This document shows positions 29,517 to 38,737 of a stretch of 64,000 bases of DNA, piece after piece; position 1 is the stretch's first letter, and each line of letters begins with the position of its first letter. The position numbers were made by a program, and so were the translations under genes. The notes beneath the pieces were generated by a model. The model did no database searches. It saw only the letters and a program-made list of their open reading frames with translations, and was not told the DNA's origin. This DNA comes from Pirellulales bacterium (lineage in GTDB: Bacteria; Planctomycetota; Planctomycetia; Pirellulales; Lacipirellulaceae): NCBI GenBank assembly GCA_019636345.1, contig JAHBXQ010000001.1:62001-126000 (forward strand), given 5' to 3'.

Positions 29517-29831
29517 GGCAAGATCCTGAGCGAGTCGCGACCAGCGGCCAGTGCAAGCGAGGAGTGCAGCGGCTCGCATTATCGGAGATTCGCTGGCCGA
29601 AGCAACGCGCACGTCTCGGCGGACGGCCGGGGGGCGTAGCGCAGCGAAGCCCGAAAAAAGTGCCTGGGGGCTCGCCGCGAGCGACTCCCGCCGCACTTTC
29701 TTGCACGAAAGCGGCCGCTCGGCTCAACGCGACTCTGAATTGTCGGTTCCAGCCCCCCCCCGTATACTGGACGGTTTGTCTGCGCCGAACCAAGCCTATT
29801 CCCCGTCGTTGCGTCCTGGCGACTCGTCCCT
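29517..29831. other. Intergenic region with a divergent repeat copy
   Basis: The region is 315 bases long between divergent genes. It contains a degenerate relative of the palindromic repeat (29627-29713) and otherwise no gene. Confidence 0.55.
29627..29713. repeat. Degenerate copy of the palindromic repeat family
   Basis: GGGCGTAGCGCAGCGAAGCCC (as two short pieces, GGGC and GCCC around a GTAGCGCAGCG loop) is followed by CTGGGGGCTCGCC and GAGCGACTCCC. This echoes both inner hairpins of copies A to C. Outer arms AAAGTGC and GCACTTT (29657-29663 and 29693-29699) replace the CCATTTGC ends. It is treated as a divergent or different subfamily member; the similarity is to the core only. Confidence 0.4.
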
Positions 29832-30866
29832 ATGTCCGCCCTTCCCGCCACCCTGACTCGCGCGGCCGATTCGCTTTACGCGGGGATCGACGTCGGGGGT
29901 ACGAACATCAAGATCGGGCTGGTCGACGACATGGGCCGCACCGTCGCGTTCCAGTCGCTCGCCACCGAGTCCGACCGTGGACCGACCGACGCCGCCGCGC
30001 GGATGGGCGCCACGATCAAGTCGCTCTGTACGCAGTGCGACGTCGCCCCGGGCCGCGTCGCACGAGTCGGTTTGGCGACGCCGGGGCCGCTGGACGTCGC
30101 CGCGGGGCTGATCCTGTGTCCCGGCAACTTGCCGGCGTGGCACGATGCGCCGATCCGCGACCTCGTGGCCGAGGCATGCGGTCGGCCGGTCACGTTCGCC
30201 AACGACGCCAACGCCGCCGCCTACGGCGAGTACTGGCGCGGCACGGGGCAAGCGGCCCGCTGCATGGTCATGCTGACCATGGGGACCGGCATCGGCGGCG
30301 GGATTGTCGTCGACGACCTGCTCGTCGAGGGTCGCCACGGTTGCGGCGCCGAGTTGGGGCATGTCGTCATCGACTGCCGCAACGACGCCCCGCTCAACTC
30401 GCTGGGGATCCGCGGCACGCTCGAAGGCTATTGCGGCGCGTACGGCACGACCGCGCGGGCCGTCGCGGCGGTTGAACTGGGAGCGAACACGACGCTCGGC
30501 CAGCGCTTCGCGCAGGGCGAGGAGTTGACTCCGCTGGTCGTCGCCCAAGAGGCCGAGGCCGGCGACGCGACCGCGCTCGAGATCGTCATGGACACGGCCC
30601 GTTACATGGCTCTGGGGGTCGTCACGGCGATCCACGCGATCGATCCCGATTGCGTCGTGATCGGCGGGGCGGCGACCTTCGGCGGGGCGGGCCACCCGCT
30701 GGGCGAACGATTCCTGGCGCGCCTGCGCGAGGAGACCGAGCGACGGCTGATCCCCTCGCTCCGCGGTCAGATCGAGATCAGCTTCGCCCGTCTCGGCAGC
30801 GACGCCGGCTACATTGGCGCTGCGGGGCTCGCCCGCCGCGACGCCCTCGCCGCGGGCGACCGCTAA
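29832..30866 (+). CDS. ROK family sugar kinase (glucokinase-like)
   Basis: This 344-residue kinase is predicted to phosphorylate glucose or another hexose using ATP. It has the phosphate-binding loop GIDVGGTNIKIGL, the sugar-binding and catalytic motif FANDANAAAYGEYW, a glycine-rich MGTGIGGGIVV and the conserved AELGH. The usual ROK zinc site (CxCGxxGCxE) is absent: the corresponding stretch reads LNSLGIRGTLEGYCGAYG, with the first cysteines replaced. Zinc-free ROK kinases exist, so activity is still likely, but substrate is uncertain. It stands 197 bases upstream of lepA on the same strand. Confidence 0.85.
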   Translation: MSALPATLTRAADSLYAGIDVGGTNIKIGLVDDMGRTVAFQSLATESDRGPTDAAARMGATIKSLCTQCDVAPGRVARVGLATPGPLDVAAGLILCPGNLPAWHDAPIRDLVAEACGRPVTFANDANAAAYGEYWRGTGQAARCMVMLTMGTGIGGGIVVDDLLVEGRHGCGAELGHVVIDCRNDAPLNSLGIRGTLEGYCGAYGTTARAVAAVELGANTTLGQRFAQGEELTPLVVAQEAEAGDATALEIVMDTARYMALGVVTAIHAIDPDCVVIGGAATFGGAGHPLGERFLARLREETERRLIPSLRGQIEISFARLGSDAGYIGAAGLARRDALAAGDR

Positions 30867-31063
30867 GCCGCCTGACATCGACAGCGTATTCACCACAGCA
30901 AACACAGAGGGCAAGGGAGCGACGGAAAGGGGGAAAGTCCAAAGGCCGAGGGGGCGATGCCATCCCGAGCGTCTTGCACCGGTTCGCCTCCACGCTCCCG
31001 ATTTCGCCTTCCGCCGCCCGCCTTCCCCTTTCGTCCCACCGCCTTCTCCCTTCATCTCCCCCC

Positions 31064-32878
31064 ATGCCTGCTCCCAAGTACATCCGCAACTTCTCGATCA
31101 TCGCCCACATCGACCACGGCAAGAGCACGTTGGCCGATCGGCTGCTGGAGTTGACCGGCACCGTCTCGAAGCGGGAGATGAAGGAGCAACTGCTCGACGC
31201 GATGGACCTGGAGCGCGAGCGGGGGATCACGATCAAGGCCCACCCGGTCTCGATGCTCTATCGACACGGCGGACAGGAGTACGAGCTGAACCTGATCGAC
31301 ACGCCGGGGCACGTCGATTTTCACTACGAGGTGTCGCGCTCGCTGGCGTGCTGCGAGGGGGCGGTGCTGTTGGTCGACGCGTTTCAGGGAGTCGAGGCCC
31401 AGACGGTCGCCAACGCCTACGCGGCCATGGAGCACGACTTGGCGATCGTCGCGGTGATGAACAAGATCGACCTCACCCACGCCCGACCCGAGGAGGTCAA
31501 GGACGAGATCGAGCAGACCCTGGCGATCGATCGCGACGAGGTCGTCGGAGTGAGCGCCAAGACGGGGCAGAACTGCGAGGAGTTGCTCGCCGCGATCATC
31601 GAGCGCGTCCCCCCGCCGACCGGCGATCCCGAGGCGCCGCTGCAAGCGATGGTGTTCGACTCGGTCTACGACGAATACCGCGGCGCAGTCACGTACGTGC
31701 GCGTCATGAACGGCGTCGTGAAGAAGGGGCAGAAGATTCGCTTCATTCAGGCGGCGACCGTCCATGAAGTCGTCGAACTGGGCCAATTCAACCCGGGCCG
31801 CGTGCCGCGCGACCAACTTGCGGCAGGGCAGGTGGGCTACATCGTCTGCAACATCAAGTCGCTGGGGCAGGTGCACATCGGCGATACGGTCGCCAACGCA
31901 ACCGGCGCCCAGGCCGAGCCGCTCCCCGGGTACCACGAGCCGCAGCGGATGGTGTTCTGCGGACTGTACCCCAGCGACGGCCAGGACTTCGAGGACCTGC
32001 GCGACGCCCTCTCGAAACTCGCGGTGAACGACCCCAGTTTCGAGTTCGAGCCCGAGAGCTCCGACGCCCTGGGGTTCGGCTTCCGCTGCGGGTTCTTGGG
32101 CCTGTTGCACATGGAGATCATCCAGCAGCGGCTCGAAGGCGAGGCGGACATCGACCTCGTCCAGACCGCCCCCAACGTCACCTACCGCATCAAGAAGGCC
32201 GACGGCGAGTGGATCGAGGTCCACACTCCCACGCGCGTCCCCGATCTGGGGGACATCGAGGAGTTCCAGCAGCCCATCGTGCAGGTCAGCTTCGTCATTC
32301 CCACCGAATACGTCGGCGGGATCATGAAGCTGTGCGCCGATCGCCGCGGAATCTTCGTTCGGCAGGAGTATCTCTCGCCGACCCGCGTGATGCTGGTCTA
32401 CGATCTCGCGCTGGCCGAGGTGGTGTACGACATGCATGACAAGCTCAAGAGCATCACCCGCGGCTTCGGCACGATGGATTACGAGTTGAAAGGGTACGAA
32501 CCTGGGGACCTCGTGCGGATGGACATCCTGGTCAAGGGGGAGCGGGTCGATGCGCTGTCGATCGTCTGCGACCGCCGCGACGCCGACCCCCGCGGTCGGG
32601 CGATCATCAAGAAACTCAAGCAGGAAATCCCCCGGCACATGTTCGAGGTGAGCCTGCAAGCCGCCATTGGCAGCCGGATCGTCGCTCGCGAAACGATCTC
32701 CGCCATGCGTAAGAACGTGACCGCCAAGTGCTACGGCGGCGATATCAGCCGCAAGCGGAAACTGTGGGAGAAGCAAAAGGAAGGCAAGAAACGGATGAAG
32801 TCGATCGGCCAAGTCGACATCCCGCAGAAGGCGTTCCTTGCGGTGCTCGAGACGGGGGAAGAGGACAAGAAGAAGTAG
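31064..32878 (+). CDS. lepA: Elongation factor 4 (LepA)
   Basis: The product is a 604-residue ribosomal GTPase that acts on stalled or misassembled ribosomes. The ATG at 31064 gives the family start; the frame remains open for 138 codons upstream but with no LepA-like sequence. G1 is AHIDHGKST (14-22), followed by DTPGHVDF (G3) and NKIDL (G4). The EF-G-like domains end in the LepA C-terminal domain (GGDISRKRKLWEKQKEGKKRMKSIG). The length is normal. It is the third ribosome-rescue-type factor in this window besides ettA and efpL, but the three are not in one operon. Confidence 0.96.
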   Translation: MPAPKYIRNFSIIAHIDHGKSTLADRLLELTGTVSKREMKEQLLDAMDLERERGITIKAHPVSMLYRHGGQEYELNLIDTPGHVDFHYEVSRSLACCEGAVLLVDAFQGVEAQTVANAYAAMEHDLAIVAVMNKIDLTHARPEEVKDEIEQTLAIDRDEVVGVSAKTGQNCEELLAAIIERVPPPTGDPEAPLQAMVFDSVYDEYRGAVTYVRVMNGVVKKGQKIRFIQAATVHEVVELGQFNPGRVPRDQLAAGQVGYIVCNIKSLGQVHIGDTVANATGAQAEPLPGYHEPQRMVFCGLYPSDGQDFEDLRDALSKLAVNDPSFEFEPESSDALGFGFRCGFLGLLHMEIIQQRLEGEADIDLVQTAPNVTYRIKKADGEWIEVHTPTRVPDLGDIEEFQQPIVQVSFVIPTEYVGGIMKLCADRRGIFVRQEYLSPTRVMLVYDLALAEVVYDMHDKLKSITRGFGTMDYELKGYEPGDLVRMDILVKGERVDALSIVCDRRDADPRGRAIIKKLKQEIPRHMFEVSLQAAIGSRIVARETISAMRKNVTAKCYGGDISRKRKLWEKQKEGKKRMKSIGQVDIPQKAFLAVLETGEEDKKK

Positions 32879-32911
32879 CGAGGCTTGCCGCCTGCGTCTC
32901 TCGGCCGGTCG

Positions 32912-33847
32912 TCACGCCTCGGCATGCAGCCCGCGCAGGATGCAGTCGATCGCTCCCGCCGCGTCGATTTCAATCACGACGTCGACGTTCGGCTGCGACT
33001 CCGGGCGACGGCGGCGGTCGATTACCGTCGCCCCATGGGTCAACCGGCCGCCGGTTTCCGTTTCGCAGTGATACGGCTCGGTGACGACCAGTTCGGGGTG
33101 CATCGCCACGGCCACGGCGATCGCCTCCGGGGCGTTGAGCCCTTCGATCCCCAGCTTCTGCCGCGACGCCTGAAAAGCCCCCGGCATGATGGACTGAAGG
33201 AAACGCCCCAACGGCCGATCGGCCGTGGGCAAATGCCCGAGCACCGCGAAGGTTAGCATCGCCTGATCGGTCGCGTCCAGCGGCAGCAGCGTCTTGGTGG
33301 CCGGGGAGCGGAACACGAAGTCGGCCGCCTCGGCGTTGCAGTACATGTTGAACTCGGCTGCGGCAGTGACGTCGCCCGGGCCCGCGAACGTCCCGCCGAC
33401 GATCAGCAGGTGGCCGATCTTGGTCGCCAGTTCGGGCTCGCGCTGCAACGCCGCGGCCACGTTCGTCAGCGGTCCCCCGGCGATGATCGTCACCTCGCCG
33501 GGCGCTGAACGAACTTCGTCGGCCAGCAGCTTGACCGCCGGGTGCTGCTGGTGCAGTTCGGCGACGCGCAGGGGTGCGCCGCAGAATCCGTCGGCGCCCC
33601 ACAAGTGTCGATTGTCGGTCGACAGCGGCTGGTCCTCGTCGGCCATCCCGATCCGCGGCAACCGAGCGGGGTCGACCTGCTCGACGATCGCCTGCACGTT
33701 ACGGCTCGCTTGCCGGGGGCTCACGTTCCCGCCGGTCGCGGTGACGGCCACGACTTCAAGCTCCGGCGCGTTCAGCGCCAAGCAGACGGCCAAAGCGTCG
33801 GCCGCCCCGGGATCGACGTCGAGGATGACTTTCCGAGGTCGGGACAT
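32912..33847 (-). CDS. Nucleoside hydrolase family protein with altered metal site
   Basis: The product has 311 residues from the preferred ATG 33847. It belongs to the inosine/uridine-preferring nucleoside hydrolase family, which cleaves N-glycosidic bonds using a calcium ion. The front reads VILDVDPGAADALAV, whereas the family has DxDPGxDDA. The first Asp of the DD pair (the Asp14 position of the Crithidia enzyme) is Ala here. Near the end the expected HD motif is replaced (LNAPEAIAVAVAM), and the last strand ETGGRLTHGATVIDRR is normal. Two ligand positions are therefore altered, so hydrolase activity is doubtful and the protein may have a new substrate. No pathway genes adjoin it. Confidence 0.8.
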   Translation of the reverse strand: MSRPRKVILDVDPGAADALAVCLALNAPELEVVAVTATGGNVSPRQASRNVQAIVEQVDPARLPRIGMADEDQPLSTDNRHLWGADGFCGAPLRVAELHQQHPAVKLLADEVRSAPGEVTIIAGGPLTNVAAALQREPELATKIGHLLIVGGTFAGPGDVTAAAEFNMYCNAEAADFVFRSPATKTLLPLDATDQAMLTFAVLGHLPTADRPLGRFLQSIMPGAFQASRQKLGIEGLNAPEAIAVAVAMHPELVVTEPYHCETETGGRLTHGATVIDRRRRPESQPNVDVVIEIDAAGAIDCILRGLHAEA

Positions 33848-34032
33848 GACACGGCGTTCCATCGGGCGGAAAAGAGCGGCTCCTCGGCCGGGGGCATTCT
33901 AGCGCCGAGGCAGGCGCAACTCAAGCTCGGCCGGCGCCGAATCCCGTCGCTCGCGCCGGTTGCGCGGGGCTCGACTCCGGAGTAGAATGCCTCGGTCCTT
34001 GCCGCATTTCTCCCCGGGCCGCTGGTTCGCCC

Positions 34033-35055
34033 ATGTCTTCGGATTTTGAATCGCTGTTGGCTCAAGTCGCTGCGGGGCGCGATCTGTCGCGGGACGAGGC
34101 GACTGCGGCGCTGGACGCCATGATGGCCGGCCGCGTGGCCGAGGAGTTGATCGCGACGTTCCTCCTCGCCCTGCGCGACAAGGGAGAGTGCGTCGCCGAA
34201 ATCGCCGGCGCCGCCGCCGCCATGCGGCGCCACATGACCCCGATTCGCAGTCGGTACGAGCGGTTGCTCGATACGTGCGGCACCGGCGGCGGGGGAAGCC
34301 AGACCTTCAACATCAGCACTGCCGCGGCGTTGGTGATCGCCGCCGCGGGCGTGCCGGTCGCCAAGCACGGCAATCGCAGCGTCACCAGTCGCAGCGGATC
34401 GGCCGACGTGCTGGCGGCCCTCGGGGTGAACATCGAGGCGGACCTCGCGCAGGTCGAGCGGTGTCTCGACGAGTTCGGGATATGCTTCTGCTTCGCCCCG
34501 CTCATGCACCCGGCCATGCGGCATGTCGCGGCGGTGCGCAAGCGGCTGGGGGTGCGGACGATCTTCAACATTTTGGGGCCGTTGGCCAACCCGGCCCGCG
34601 CGACCCACCAACTGCTCGGCGCCGGCCGACCCGAATTGCGCGAGCCCTTGGCCGCGGCGCTCGTGGAACTGGGGATCGAGCGTGCCCTGGTCGTCAGCGG
34701 CGCGGACGGACTGGGCGAGGTGACGCTGGCCGCCGACACGAGCGTCACCGAGGTCGCCCAAGGCGCATTGAGCCATCGCGTGTTCGCTCCCGAGCAATTC
34801 GGCCTGACGCGACAGTCGCTCGAAGCGATCACCGTCGCCGATGCTGCGGAAAGCGCCGCGATCGTCCGCGGCGTGCTGACTGGCGAGCCGGGACCGGCGC
34901 GCGACATAGTCGTCGTCAACGCCGCCGCAGGGTTGCTCGCCTTCAGCGCCTGCATCGACCCCTTAGAAGCTGCCGCCCGCGCCGTCGAGGCGATCGACTC
35001 CGGCGCGGCATCCCAGTTGCTTGAACGCCTGATCGCCGCGTCCCACGCCGCGTGA
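34033..35055 (+). CDS. trpD: Anthranilate phosphoribosyltransferase
   Basis: This 340-residue enzyme of tryptophan synthesis joins anthranilate to PRPP. It has the N-terminal helical domain, then the PRPP loop TCGTGGGGSQTFNIST (81-96), the anthranilate motif KHGNRSVTSRSGSADVL (111-127) and the late motif ADGLGEVTLA (224-233). In most TrpD enzymes the loop is GTGGDG and the late motif is GLDE. Here two aspartates are glycine (positions 87 and 228). The rest is well conserved. No other trp gene is near. It may be an active variant or a TrpD-like paralogue such as those related to YbiB; the anthranilate-site residues favour TrpD. Confidence 0.88.
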   Translation: MSSDFESLLAQVAAGRDLSRDEATAALDAMMAGRVAEELIATFLLALRDKGECVAEIAGAAAAMRRHMTPIRSRYERLLDTCGTGGGGSQTFNISTAAALVIAAAGVPVAKHGNRSVTSRSGSADVLAALGVNIEADLAQVERCLDEFGICFCFAPLMHPAMRHVAAVRKRLGVRTIFNILGPLANPARATHQLLGAGRPELREPLAAALVELGIERALVVSGADGLGEVTLAADTSVTEVAQGALSHRVFAPEQFGLTRQSLEAITVADAAESAAIVRGVLTGEPGPARDIVVVNAAAGLLAFSACIDPLEAAARAVEAIDSGAASQLLERLIAASHAA

Positions 35056-35107
35056 ACCGTCCCGCCTGCCCCGACCCGCCGCGCCCGTCCGTCGCCGAAA
35101 GCCCGCC

Positions 35108-35917
35108 GTGTCCGCCCCCGTCAGTCGCAACATCGCCGGCAAGCTGGTGTTCCTCGGCACGGGGACCAGCGTCGGAGTCCCTGCAATCGGCTGCGGCTGC
35201 TCCGTCTGCACGAGCGGCGACCCGCGCGACAGCCGCACGCGCTGCGGCTTGGTCTTGGGATTGCCCGAGGGGAACCTCCTGGTCGACACCCCGCCCGACC
35301 TGCGGCAGCAACTCTTGCGCGAGCAGATTGGCATCGTCCACGCGGTCGTCTACACGCACGAGCACGCCGATCACATCTTCGGGCTCGACGACCTGCGGCT
35401 CATGCAGTTTTACTTGCGCGGGCCCGTGCCGCTGTACTGCGAAGAGGTCGTCGAACAGCGCATTCGCAAATCGTTCGACTACGCGTTTCAGGACGCCGCC
35501 GCGCTGCATCGCGGAGCCGTGCCGCAGTTGGAGTTTCGCCGCATCGGGCTCGAACCGTTTTGCGTGCTGGGCGCCGAGGCGCTCCCCGTGCGGCTGCAGC
35601 ACGGTCCGCGGTTCGAGGTGCTGGGTTTCCGTTTCGGCGACGTCGCGTATTGCACCGACGTCAACGCGATTCCGCTGGAGAGCATGGAGCGTTTGCGCGA
35701 TCTCGACGTCCTCGTCCTCGACTGCTTGCGCCGCGAGCCGCACGCGACCCACTTCGGCCTGGAGGAGGCGCTCGATATCGTCCAGCAGCTGCGCCCGCGC
35801 CGCACGTTGTTGACCCACGCCTCGCATGACCTGGGGTACGCCGAAACCAACGCGGCCTTGCCTCCCGGCGTGGAGATGGCCTACGACGGGCTCGAAGTTC
35901 CCATCGTGGGCCTCTGA
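35108..35917 (+). CDS. PhnP-like metallo-beta-lactamase-fold phosphodiesterase
   Basis: This 269-residue metallohydrolase starts at GTG 35108, 53 bases after trpD. The opening LGTGTSVGVPAIGCGCSVC with paired cysteines (GCGCSVCTSGD) is the PhnP-type zinc-binding front. It is followed by the metal motif THEHADHIFGLDDLR and the last histidine LLTHASHD. PhnP of the C-P lyase pathway cleaves cyclic ribose phosphates, but no phn genes are nearby and many homologues have other substrates. It is probably cotranscribed with trpD by position, but with no functional link. Confidence 0.88.
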   Translation: MSAPVSRNIAGKLVFLGTGTSVGVPAIGCGCSVCTSGDPRDSRTRCGLVLGLPEGNLLVDTPPDLRQQLLREQIGIVHAVVYTHEHADHIFGLDDLRLMQFYLRGPVPLYCEEVVEQRIRKSFDYAFQDAAALHRGAVPQLEFRRIGLEPFCVLGAEALPVRLQHGPRFEVLGFRFGDVAYCTDVNAIPLESMERLRDLDVLVLDCLRREPHATHFGLEEALDIVQQLRPRRTLLTHASHDLGYAETNAALPPGVEMAYDGLEVPIVGL

Positions 35918-35981
35918 CCGCCGAAGGGAGCAGTTTAAGGATCGTCCTGGATCGGACGTACGCGGCGCTGCCGAATTGGCA

Positions 35982-38219
35982 CTACTTCTGCGCCAGCCGC
36001 TGCTCGTTGAGCAGTTGCAGGTAATCGACGGCGATCGCCAGGACCTCCTCGTTGTAGGGGGTCTCGGGGAAGATCTTGCGTTCTTTCGCCTGGATCTCGT
36101 CGAACACCTTCTCCTGGTCTTTTTCGGTGTTGAGTTCCTCGACCTCGGCCAGGAACTTCTCGCGATTAAGCGTCACCGACGGGTCTTCCTTCCGGGAGAG
36201 GTAGCGTTCGATCGCCTTCTTCTCCTTCTGGAAGTGCTCCGACGCGGTCACGCGCGCTTCCGAGCGAATCTTGAGCTGCTGGATGATCTGAGGCGTCGCG
36301 AACCGGTAGTTGTCGTGCGGCAACGGATTCACGCGATCGAACTTCATGGCGTACTTCAAGTCCGACTCGCCCACGTCCCAATGGGTCGTCCGGCTGGGAA
36401 GTTCGACGTCGGAGACCACGCCGCGGTTCTGCGTGCTGTCGCCCCCGGGGCGATAGAACTGCTGGATCGTCATCTTCAGCGCGCCGTAGTTCGGCGGATT
36501 CAGCGGCGCCACCACGCGGCCCAATTCGTCGAGCTGCTGGACCGTCCCTTTGCCGTGGGTCGCGCGGTCGCCGACGACGATTCCGCGCGCGTAGTCCTGA
36601 ATCGCTCCCGCGAAGATCTCGCTGGCGCTGGCGCTGAACTTGTTGATCACCACCACCAGCGGTCCCGACCACAACGCGCCCGACTTGTCGTCGCGGTACG
36701 GCACAATGCGGCCGTCGGTTCCCTTGACCTGCACGACCGGCCCCTTGTCGATAAACAACCCCGTGGCGTCGACCGACTCAGGCAGCGATCCGCCGCCGTT
36801 GAACCGCAAGTCGACGATCACCAGATCGACCCCTTGCTCCTTGAACTCCCGCAACAGCCGCTCCATGTCGCGCGCCGTGCTCTTGTAGTCGTCCTTGCCG
36901 TCGCGGCGGCCGTCCATGTCCATGTAGAAGCTCGGCAGGTCGATGACGCCGATCTTGATCACGCTGCCGTCGGCCCGTTCCTGGCCGATGATCTGCGCCG
37001 TGGGACGCTTGTTCGAATCGGCGATTTCGTCGCCCGGCTGAGCGATCACGGCGCCGTCGGGCCCGCGCTCGATAATCCGGCTGCGGGCTTCGCTGTCTTT
37101 CAGTTCGATCCGGGCCCGCTTGATGTCGTAGGTCTTCAGTTCGCTGGTTGCGGCGGTCTTGACCTCCAACCGGACGATCGAGTCCGGCTTGCCGCGGATC
37201 ATCATCACCACGTCGTTGAGCTTCATGTCGGTGATGTCGACCAACTGGCCGTCGGTCCCTTGGCCGACGCCGGTGATGACGTCGTCGATCTGCAACCGGC
37301 CGTCCTTGTCGGCGGCGCCGCCGGGGACCAGGCTCCGTACGATCGTTTCGCCGTATTTCGATTCGAGCGACGCGCCGATGCCGTCCAGCTCGAGCCGCAT
37401 CATGATCATGAAATTGTCGAGATTGCTGGGCGACATGTAGCTTGAGTGCGGATCGAAGCTGGTCGTCACCGCCGTGAGGAACATCTCCAAGAGCTCGTCG
37501 TTGTCGGTTTGTTCCCACCGTTTGGCGATGCTGCGATAGCGCTTGTGGAGCCGGTCGCGGGCCTCGGCTTCGGTGATGGTCTTCGGTTCCTGCTCCGCGC
37601 CTGGCGTTTGCTCCTCGGGGGCGCCTTCGCCTTGCCGCGGCTTGGTCTTCCGGGGGTTGGGTTTGTCGGTCGTTTGCAGCAGCAGGTCGAACTTCACCCG
37701 TTGCCGCCACCGCTCGTCGGCTTCGCCGTCGGTTTTGACCCAGTCGAGCTTCTCGGGGTCACGGACCATCGACTCGTCGATGGTGAAGTCGTGCGCAAAG
37801 TCGACCCACTCGTGGGCTCGGGCAGTCCGCTGCGTGACGCGCTTCAAAAACACGTCGAAGATGCGATTCGCGACGCTCACGTCGCCGCTGCGGATCTGAT
37901 CGTCGATTTTCGTCCGCTCGGCGGCGAACTGGTCGACGTCGGCCTGCGTGAGGTACAGCTTGAACGGGTCGAGCGTCTCCAGGAAGATCGTCAGGGCCCG
38001 TTCCGAGGTCTTGTCGTTGACCCCCAGCCCCGAGAGGTGTTGGCGGTCCATCTTCGAGGAAACCAACAGCGCGATGTACCGATCCTGTTGGCGAGATTGA
38101 CCCGGGCGAGCCCACGCCTGCGGAGCCGTCAGCGACGCCGCGACCGCGGTCAGGAGCAGCCCGAGGATCCAGAAGCGGGCGTTCCGACCGGTTCCCAATG
38201 CGGCGAGTCGATTCATCAT
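35982..38219 (-). CDS. prc: C-terminal processing protease (Prc/Tsp, S41 family)
   Basis: This 745-residue periplasmic protease degrades or trims envelope proteins from their C-terminus. A signal-type hydrophobic N-terminus (FWILGLLLTAVAASLTAPQAWA) precedes the N-terminal domain. A PDZ domain lies at about 245-340 (IGASLESKYGETIVRSLVPGGAA). The catalytic core has the Ser-Lys dyad in SASASEIFAGAIQDYARG and THGKGTVQQ, as in E. coli Tsp. A C-terminal helical domain follows. The length matches the Tsp type rather than the short CtpA type. It is a single gene, convergent with the PhnP-like gene. Confidence 0.93.
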   Translation of the reverse strand: MMNRLAALGTGRNARFWILGLLLTAVAASLTAPQAWARPGQSRQQDRYIALLVSSKMDRQHLSGLGVNDKTSERALTIFLETLDPFKLYLTQADVDQFAAERTKIDDQIRSGDVSVANRIFDVFLKRVTQRTARAHEWVDFAHDFTIDESMVRDPEKLDWVKTDGEADERWRQRVKFDLLLQTTDKPNPRKTKPRQGEGAPEEQTPGAEQEPKTITEAEARDRLHKRYRSIAKRWEQTDNDELLEMFLTAVTTSFDPHSSYMSPSNLDNFMIMMRLELDGIGASLESKYGETIVRSLVPGGAADKDGRLQIDDVITGVGQGTDGQLVDITDMKLNDVVMMIRGKPDSIVRLEVKTAATSELKTYDIKRARIELKDSEARSRIIERGPDGAVIAQPGDEIADSNKRPTAQIIGQERADGSVIKIGVIDLPSFYMDMDGRRDGKDDYKSTARDMERLLREFKEQGVDLVIVDLRFNGGGSLPESVDATGLFIDKGPVVQVKGTDGRIVPYRDDKSGALWSGPLVVVINKFSASASEIFAGAIQDYARGIVVGDRATHGKGTVQQLDELGRVVAPLNPPNYGALKMTIQQFYRPGGDSTQNRGVVSDVELPSRTTHWDVGESDLKYAMKFDRVNPLPHDNYRFATPQIIQQLKIRSEARVTASEHFQKEKKAIERYLSRKEDPSVTLNREKFLAEVEELNTEKDQEKVFDEIQAKERKIFPETPYNEEVLAIAVDYLQLLNEQRLAQK

Positions 38220-38737
38220 GTCTCTCCAGAATTGCTCAAAATTCGCGATTGCGCGCCCGTCGCCGAAAAAGCCCCGATACCGCTACGTTCGTCACGCCCC
38301 GTGGGTTCGATCGACGCTCTGCCGGATCGGCTCTCGATCGTGCGGGACCAACAGGAAAGAGAATGGAACGCCCCCGGCCGCGCAGGCTGCGACCAGAACG
38401 CGCGCGAAGTCCCGGCATCCGCCAGGGGGCACTTCGTCAGGCGACGACGAGAGACTCCTGCAACCTCGGGCGACGCGTGAATCGTAGACGACCTCTCCAA
38501 ACGCGGCAAGGTCGACGAAATCGGCTCAAATCCCCGAAAGTGCGGCATCAAACGGACTTGCGCCGCGGGGCTCGGGGGGACGAGCGGACCATGGGGCCCC
38601 GGCACGATGCGATCACAGGACAAGGGACGAGGTCGCTTCAGCGACGGCGTGCACAACGCGAGGCAACGCATCTCGAAGCCCCCAAGCTCCATGGCCATGA
38701 AGTTTGCCGGTCTCGCAGTCCCCCCGTCCCTTGAACC
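38220..38737. other. Intergenic region upstream of prc
   Basis: The region is 518 bases long between prc and the next minus-strand gene. Small open frames occur on both strands but have no start signals or plausible protein composition. No repeat or structured element was seen. Confidence 0.55.
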
